A stretch of 6,177 nucleotides of DNA from positions 1 through 6,177 of the forward strand of contig JAITCR010000021.1 in NCBI GenBank assembly GCA_031282985.1. The letters are read 5' to 3'. This document shows positions 5,479 to 6,177 of this stretch, in pieces; position 1 is the stretch's first letter; each line of letters opens with the position of its first letter. The stretch comes from Nitrososphaerota archaeon (lineage in GTDB: Archaea > Thermoproteota > Bathyarchaeia > Bathyarchaeales > Bathycorpusculaceae). Made by a program: the position numbers and the translations under genes. Under the pieces are notes generated by a model that had not been told where the DNA came from, did not search any database, and was given only the letters and a program-made list of their open reading frames with translations.

Positions 5479-5764
5479 TTTTTGTTGTTATGCAAACTTT
5501 TAGAGCAACTGTACCTTTGGGTGTGTTTGCATAAATTTTTATTTGCCCAAAATTGTGAATTTTGACTAGTTTTTCGTGATGTAAATGTTGCAGGTGTCTT
5601 TGAATAGCCCACCAATTTAGTTTTGTTTCTTTTGATATTTGATTACAATTTTTAGGACCAGAAAGTAGTGCAGTCAAAATCTTTCTTCTTGAAGTGGCTC
5701 CTCTAGATGATACAAGGAGAAACAAAACTGTTGTTTCAATGGCGAATCCATCAACATTTTCCAT
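5468..5764 (-). CDS. Winged-helix transcriptional regulator (ArsR/MarR-like)
   Basis: The product is a 98-residue DNA-binding protein. It has a helix 1 region (FAIETTVLFLLVSSRGATSRRKILTALL) and a helix-turn-helix (NQISKETKLNWWAIQRHLQHLHHEKLV). The wing follows (KIHNFGQIKIYANTPKG), and the chain ends a few residues later. There is no ligand-binding domain and no clear metal-binding Cys cluster, so its signal is unknown. As first gene of the operon, overlapping the ATPase, it most likely regulates this transporter, including itself. I chose ATG 5764 because GGTGG lies 10 nt upstream and the fold starts here. ATG 5815 and GTG 5842 are in frame and would add 17 or 26 residues without recognisable domain content. 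The leader would then be about 95 nt from the TATA-predicted start. It ends in TGA, showing that UGA acts as a stop in this genome. Confidence 0.82.
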   Translation of the reverse strand: MENVDGFAIETTVLFLLVSSRGATSRRKILTALLSGPKNCNQISKETKLNWWAIQRHLQHLHHEKLVKIHNFGQIKIYANTPKGTVALKVCITTKNAT

Positions 5765-5774
5765 GAATGTGTTT

Positions 5775-5780
5775 CCACCA
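5775..5780 (-). promoter_or_regulatory. Ribosome-binding site deciding the regulator start
   Basis: On the minus strand TGGTGG (complement of 5775-5780) pairs with the archaeal anti-Shine-Dalgarno sequence. It lies about 10 nt upstream of ATG 5764. Neither in-frame upstream start (5815, 5842) has a comparable site, so it supports the shorter protein. Confidence 0.5.
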
Positions 5781-5880
5781 AAGTTTGGATGACGACAAAA
5801 CAATTGAAAGAGCATTAAGTAATGAATGTTTTGATGGTACACTATCGCTACTTGCCAAATACAACTAAATCACATATATA

Positions 5881-5888
5881 TTTATATA
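5881..5888 (-). promoter_or_regulatory. TATA box of the regulator-transporter operon
   Basis: TATATAAA on the minus strand (complement of 5881-5888) is embedded in the longer AT-alternating stretch 5873-5888. Transcription should start about 25 nt on, near 5858-5862. This gives a leader of about 95 nt to ATG 5764, or about 17 nt if GTG 5842 is the true start. It is the only good TATA box serving the four leftward genes, consistent with one operon. Confidence 0.6.
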
Positions 5889-5906
5889 GTGGATAACATA
5901 TAAAAC

Positions 5907-5937
5907 TTACGAAATTTTGTGAAAAAGTTTTTCGTAA
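5907..5937. promoter_or_regulatory. 8-bp inverted repeat upstream of the operon TATA box
   Basis: TTACGAAA (5907-5914) and TTTCGTAA (5930-5937) form a perfect 8-bp inverted repeat with a 15-nt spacer. The centres of the arms are 23 bp apart, about two helical turns. It begins 18 nt upstream of the operon TATA box, a position where a homodimeric regulator or activator could bind. The operon's own winged-helix protein is the natural candidate; this is inference. The spacer contains AAAAAG leading into TTTTT. Confidence 0.4.
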
Positions 5938-5955
5938 ATTACTTGCTCCACATTG

Positions 5956-5983
5956 TGTCGGTTAATCAGCTAAAACGCCGACA
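5956..5983. repeat. Short inverted repeat TGTCGG / CCGACA
   Basis: TGTCGG (5956-5961) and CCGACA (5978-5983) are 6-bp complementary arms separated by 16 nt, with partial extension outward. It lies in the 295-nt stretch between the regulator start and the right IS copy, which holds no gene. With so short an arm it may be chance. If real it would be a second site upstream of the operon promoter or a hairpin in a transcript. Confidence 0.2.
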
Positions 5984-6059
5984 ACATCAACAACAGAAGA
6001 ATACCATAACTGTTCAGTCGTAGCTGTTTTTTGAGTTTTTGATGTACACATTGTTTACA

Positions 6060-6076
6060 TATAGCAAGGTTACTTT
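6060..6076 (+). repeat. Terminal sequence of the right IS630 copy
   Basis: TATAGCAAGGTTACTTT matches 15 of 17 bases of the left relic's terminus on the opposite strand. It lies exactly 68 nt before the shared coding 19-mer, as in the left copy. The two copies differ freely between these blocks, so the conserved end and spacing mark a functional terminus rather than recent duplication. Confidence 0.65.
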
Positions 6077-6118
6077 AAATTGATGCAGTGACATATTTTC
6101 ATCAAAGAAGATGAACTA

Positions 6119-6177
6119 ATGAGGCCTGTATCAAACGACAAAAGAGAACTGATCATAACAGCAAAACAAAGAGGAGA
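6119..6177 (+). CDS. IS630-family transposase, N-terminal fragment at window edge
   Basis: The frame from ATG 6119 reads MRPVSNDKRELIITAKQRG and continues past the window. It matches the opening of the left relic (AKPVSNDKRAAIVKHVQAG). The block GTATCAAACGACAAAAGAG (6128-6146) is identical at the nucleotide level to the left copy (complement of 1584-1602). In the family this segment begins the N-terminal helix-turn-helix that binds the element ends. The in-frame stop upstream is TGA at 6089-6091, and this is the only ATG between it and the conserved block. There is no strong ribosome-binding site. Whether the rest is intact and could supply transposase to the relic cannot be seen here. Confidence 0.7.
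   Translation, partial: MRPVSNDKRELIITAKQRG

Larger units (their letters stand above)
6060..6177 (+). mobile_element. Start of a second IS630-type element (runs off the window)
   Basis: The element opens with TATAGCAAGGTTACTTT at 6060-6076, related to the end at 1654-1670, followed by a transposase start. The preceding ACATA offers the TA target typical of this superfamily. Only its first 118 bases are visible, so completeness is unknown. It points away from the cargo, opposite to the left relic. Upstream, TGTACACAT at 6043-6051 resembles the operator-like TTGTACACAA motif seen at 1693 and 2211, perhaps by chance. Confidence 0.65.

Overview
This 6.2-kb AT-rich window looks archaeal. It has TATA boxes about 25-45 nt upstream of genes, T-tract terminators without GC-rich hairpins, sparse Shine-Dalgarno sites, and several small exported beta-rich proteins beside an ABC-2 exporter controlled by a winged-helix protein. 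The style recalls Bathyarchaeia-like uncultured archaea. That lineage is an impression, not proven by any marker gene here.

Layout. Bases 1-246 hold no gene I can assign, only two small inverted repeats and the leader of a small membrane-anchored protein (247-678, +). Bases about 733-1670 are a mobile-element graveyard. A zinc-ribbon transposase N-terminus (+, about 733-861) abuts a decayed IS630/Tc1-mariner-type transposase (-, 1629 to about 864). The IS630 gene carries several frameshifts and is cut off just before the position of its third catalytic residue. Its outer terminal sequence is preserved at 1654-1670. Next come two exported proteins of unknown function on the plus strand (1757-2173 and 2288-3079), each with a promoter or operator-like sequence upstream. 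They converge on a minus-strand operon read from right to left: winged-helix regulator (5764-5468), ABC ATPase (5478-4522), ABC-2 permease (4532-3783) and a GOLD/emp24-like membrane-anchored protein (3779-3216). The first three genes overlap by 11 nt at each junction, and the fourth follows 3 nt after the permease. The right edge (6060-6177) is the start of a second IS630 copy on the plus strand.

How it works together. The operon has the classic form of a transcriptionally self-controlled ABC-2 exporter, with the regulator promoter-proximal and translationally coupled to the ATPase and permease. The last gene encodes a protein with an external beta domain between two membrane segments, presumably an accessory to the exporter. 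It carries one in-frame UGA at codon 71, with homology-like continuation on both sides, so it is either a fresh nonsense pseudogene or a recoded gene.

Most notable observations: (1) the in-frame UGA; (2) two related IS ends in opposite orientation at 1670 and 6060, each exactly 68 nt from the same coding 19-mer, bracketing all the cargo; (3) a tandem 10-bp motif with an 11-bp period just upstream of a TATA box, with a relative upstream of the next exported-protein gene; (4) a sharp switch of amino/keto strand composition inside the transposase relic. I found no tRNA, rRNA or CRISPR array.
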